Positions 60,585 through 64,000 of a DNA stretch of 64,000 bases are shown here, one piece after another; within the stretch, counting starts at the first letter, position 1; every line of letters begins with the position of its first letter. Below the pieces are notes generated by a model, which searched no databases, was not told where the DNA came from, and was given only the letters and a program-made list of their open reading frames with translations. The translations under genes and the position numbers were made by a program. Source of the stretch: Anoplolepis gracilipes (lineage: Eukaryota > Arthropoda > Insecta > Hymenoptera > Formicidae); the NCBI RefSeq assembly GCF_047496725.1, contig NC_132983.1:5557501-5621500 (forward strand), written 5' to 3'.

Positions 60585-63013
60585 ATATATATATATATAA
60601 TACCGCCGATTCCGAGCAACTATTTTAGACATTTTAAGAAACTGACGAGAAAAAGTCCTCCTTTAAGAAAAAAACGTGCTGGTATTATTCCTTTCTTCAA
60701 ATATGTAAAAGCACGGTCGAGACTCTACGACAGATTTTAATATATGTAATAAAGTCTACATATAACTCCTATGCATAAGAATATATTTCTTTTTATTCTC
60801 AAAAAAACAAAAAAAAAAAAAAAAAAATTGTAAGGAAAGAATTCCGTATCTGTCATTGGATTTTGTAACAAGTTACACACTCGTCCGTTTATATTTTTAT
60901 ATTCCATTGATTGCGTCACATCGACGGTTTTTACGTGACATAAAATTCTTTTTCCTTTTTATTTTTTTCATATATTATGTCATTTATATATCATAAAAGT
61001 GTATTTGTGTACCTACTTGAGTATCACGATGTGTTCCAAACTCTTATGCAGCGGTATCTTTATTTATGTATATATGTGTAAATCTTTGCATGCTGTATTG
61101 AAGTGCGTGTGTGTAATAAGGACGGAATGTCGTATATAGCTTAATATTCCTTGGCAGTAGTAAAAGAAATAAACTTTTTTCCAAATGATCCGTTTTCAGA
61201 AATTTTATCAAATTAAAAAAAAATTTTAATCTTTGACAAGGAATATCAGAGGATCTAATCTATCTGAAACACTCTGTACATGTGCGTATTTGCATTTGCA
61301 CGCAATAAACTGTCAGCGCGATGCGTCATCGTATGTGCTTTTTATTCAATGACACAAGTGATTCGACTCCTATAATCATTTCAATCAAACTGACCAACAA
61401 TATTTCTATTATAATTGTTAGGAAATTCTTTGTTAATTATTCTACAATATATTATTAATTAAATTAATCGGAGTTTGATTAAAGTGATCATCAGAGTCAA
61501 TTTGTGTCATTAAATGAAAACATCGTGTGTGAAACATTGCAAAAACAGTTTCCATGCTCTTGTAATCTGTGTTGAAATTTTCGATAGTGTCATTTTCAGT
61601 TACGACGATATCTTTTATTCATAATCCACATTACTTTCTCTCTAAAGTTTTTCTTTATTTATAAATATAAATTAATATTTATTTATATATATTTATATTG
61701 TGCGCAATCTTATGCTTTCCTCTTTCTTCTTTGCTGCATTTAATATTTGTCATATTCTCTGTATATTCTTTGTATGTAACAGTTCCATAATAAATGTATA
61801 TTCGCGTATACATTTCGTATGTTTCAATTCCTCGGATCACGGGGAAAGAAAAATCAGACTGGAAAAAAAAAAAGAAAAAAAAACACCAATCTCTTTTGGT
61901 TCAGTACGAGCTGCTTCATCTTTTTGATCCTGGATTTTTTTACTTAGCCTGAAAGAACTGTGGATTAGAAATAAGTTTTAATGAATTATCGCAAAAGAAA
62001 AACAAACGGAGAGTTTTTATAATAAAAAATAAAGGAATAATGCGCGTAGGAAGTGCAGGAGACACATTGTTACAGATAACGAGAAACACTGTAACTTGCC
62101 CACTTGAATCGACAGAAGAAATTATGAAATATTACAGACTGTTAATATACTTAAATAATAATATATATTTACATACAATATATATAGGTATGTTCCAGTA
62201 ATTTCAATCAAGCCTGTATCGATCCGTCTGTACGTTTCATATTTCGAAAAATGGTCGATCAAAGATTCTGATAGATGATTTCGGGGGAGACCGAAGCAAA
62301 GACTCGTTCTCGTTCTCTCTCTCTCTCTCACTCTCTCTCTCTCTCGATGTACTTTCGCGAAAGCATTATTCTATTTGTGTATGTCCATCCTCTCGAAAAG
62401 GTCCGCAATATTTTTCGAATGTTTAAGTTACCTTTTACAGGTACGATAGATAAATCGTATGGTCGGCATTTAGCAACGATAGATGCCGGACGAACGTAAT
62501 GTTCTTTGACTGTACACGCACACACACACTCAAGATCAGTCTCTCCTACGAGTACGTTCGAAACAAAGGTGAGCTTTCACACGCTGTACCTCAAAATCAG
62601 TTTAATAACAATTTTATACAATTCGCTACAGCATTTACCACATGGATACATCCAAATGGCGCTCCGCTCTCCCTCTCTCACTCTCTTTCTGCGATTATAA
62701 ATAGCTAGTGTTAAAAAATAGTACCTTAATATGCACACCATTTGTAATCTTTCGTCTGTTTCTTTATATAACTTCATCAAAACATGTTCTCTAGATTACA
62801 GATCCTAATTCCGCAATATATATCCCTCTCGCTTTCCCATCTCGTGTTTCACGAGAGTGTCCTTTCTTATAATACATTATAAGTTATTATAATTTATATC
62901 TTGCAAAGAGATATAAATTAAAAATTTTGTTATATAAATATATATATATATAATTTTATATACATGCACATATGTGTGTATGCATATGTATATTATATAT
63001 ACATACACACATA

Positions 63014-63050
<37 letters not shown>

Positions 63051-63880
63051 TATGCGTGTATATATATATGTATATCTACACATATATATAAATTATATAT
63101 ATACCGTATTTTCCATTACAATAATAGGAAGAACCATGTCGCTGTCATTATCAGACTTGGTTATCTCGGTAGTTGCTTTTCCCTTACTTTTCCGCGAATT
63201 TTAATCCATTTAAAATTGACCTACTCGATTGCATATCCCGATTTGCAATTTGTTATCTAAATCGTGTAACAAGCACTTCGGTTGTGTGATCCGTGATATA
63301 GCGGATTAATATATCGGAAGTAACGTTGAGAATCTTCCCGATTCCAAGCATGGAAAAAAGACGCGTATTCCGGTTCTATTGAGCGATCGACCTAACTCGC
63401 TGCAGAGATATTTTACATAAGAAACACGATAATTATTTTTCGAGCCATTTTTTTTTGCTTTATTTAAACTTTGAACCATTTTATTGAATTATATATAATA
63501 ATTATTTTGCATATATAGAGTTCTGTAATAATTAATAGTTAAACTTTATCTTCATTATGTATATCGCGCGTATCTCATATACAGCTGTTTGTTTTTGTCA
63601 GCATTCTCTCACTCCTCTTTAGTTGGTGGTAGAGAAAAGTAAAGAGAGTTATAGATTATATTACATACATTTTTTTTTCACGTGTGTCACTTCATTGTTA
63701 TTTTATTATATCGTTCTTTTTTCAATATTTAAGGAAACGCGTTTCTGCATTTTAATAGTTTTTGTAAGAAAAAAAAAACACAACTGCAATTTGATTTCGA
63801 GCATTGTATTTTTTCTTTCAACGGGGAAACGCGTATTTGAGTCTTTTTAATAGACGATAGTGTAATCGATCACAATATCG
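60585..63880. other. AT-rich intergenic DNA
   Basis: Burs 3' UTR followed by AT-rich sequence with poly-A at 60808-60828, CT repeats at 62315-62345, TA repeats at 62936-62951 and 63018-63048, and a slightly GC-richer patch near 63240-63420. No supported gene. Confidence 0.5.
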
Positions 63881-64000
63881 TCAACAGTCCTGGTTCGCAC
63901 TAGTTGATAATTCTTCGACACTAGAATTATCATCCGGTTCTTGCAAGTCTGTGAAAAACGACGTAAGAGCGACAATTGCAACACTATGACCTTCAACATC
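63881..64000 (-). CDS. C-terminal end of an unidentified gene running off the right edge
   Basis: On the minus strand one frame is open from the window edge for 39 codons to TGA at 63883-63881. It reads DVEGHSVAIVALTSFFTDLQ then EPDDNSSVEELSTSANQDC, a hydrophobic stretch followed by an acidic-polar tail like many protein C-termini. I do not recognise the family, and a splice site could shorten the exon. The opposite strand is not open. Confidence 0.4.
   Translation of the reverse strand, partial: DVEGHSVAIVALTSFFTDLQEPDDNSSVEELSTSANQDC

Overview
The window is nuclear DNA of an insect, most likely a hymenopteran and plausibly an ant. The evidence is two insect-specific neurohormone genes (both bursicon subunits), short-intron genes with standard GT-AG splice sites, AT-rich intergenic DNA with many TA, CT and TG microsatellites, and local CpG-rich islands over promoters and exons. 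No bacterial, phage or CRISPR features are present. All gene models below were assembled by hand from splice-compatible open segments and from remembered resemblance to protein families. No search was run.

Layout, left to right. (1) 1-9.2 kb: a possible terminal exon at the left edge, two high-copy tandem arrays (about 248 bp x 5 and about 310 bp x 6), and the first two coding exons of a CBF-beta (Big brother/Brother) gene on the minus strand, whose 3' part lies off the left edge or was missed. (2) 12-15 kb: two plus-strand axonemal genes, a CFAP97-domain protein with an RFX-type X-box in front of it, and LRRC23. (3) 16.3-19.5 kb: adenosylhomocysteinase (AHCY) with three CACGTG E-boxes upstream. 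(4) 19.8-39.1 kb: WDR59 (minus), MAF1 (plus), STMP1 (plus, a 48-residue mitochondrial micropeptide), EMC4 (minus) and RICTOR (minus). This block holds three TOR-pathway genes: WDR59 in GATOR2 upstream of TORC1, MAF1 as a TORC1-controlled repressor of RNA polymerase III, and RICTOR as the defining subunit of TORC2. (5) 41.1-42.8 kb: a MATH-BTB gene copy with a stop and a frameshift, followed by a near-perfect 108-bp-arm palindrome. (6) 43.4-53.4 kb: DCAKD (plus), ZC3H10 (minus) and SLMAP (minus, intronless CDS). (7) 55.2-60.6 kb: GPATCH11, then the two bursicon subunit genes Pburs and Burs head to tail on the plus strand, each with a TATA box. (8) 60.6-64 kb: AT-rich intergenic DNA, then the last codons of an unidentified minus-strand gene at the right edge.

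Most genes are housekeeping genes on alternating strands with small intergenic gaps. Tail-to-tail pairs AHCY/WDR59 and STMP1/EMC4 have only about 320-345 bp between stop codons. The functional groupings are two axonemal genes side by side, three TOR genes within 20 kb, and the two partners of one secreted heterodimer adjacent. I found no clearly new molecular system. The best leads are a strong decoy donor in MAF1 that would give an immediate stop, the foldback palindrome, the two satellite-like arrays beside CBF-beta, and the TATA-bearing bursicon pair.
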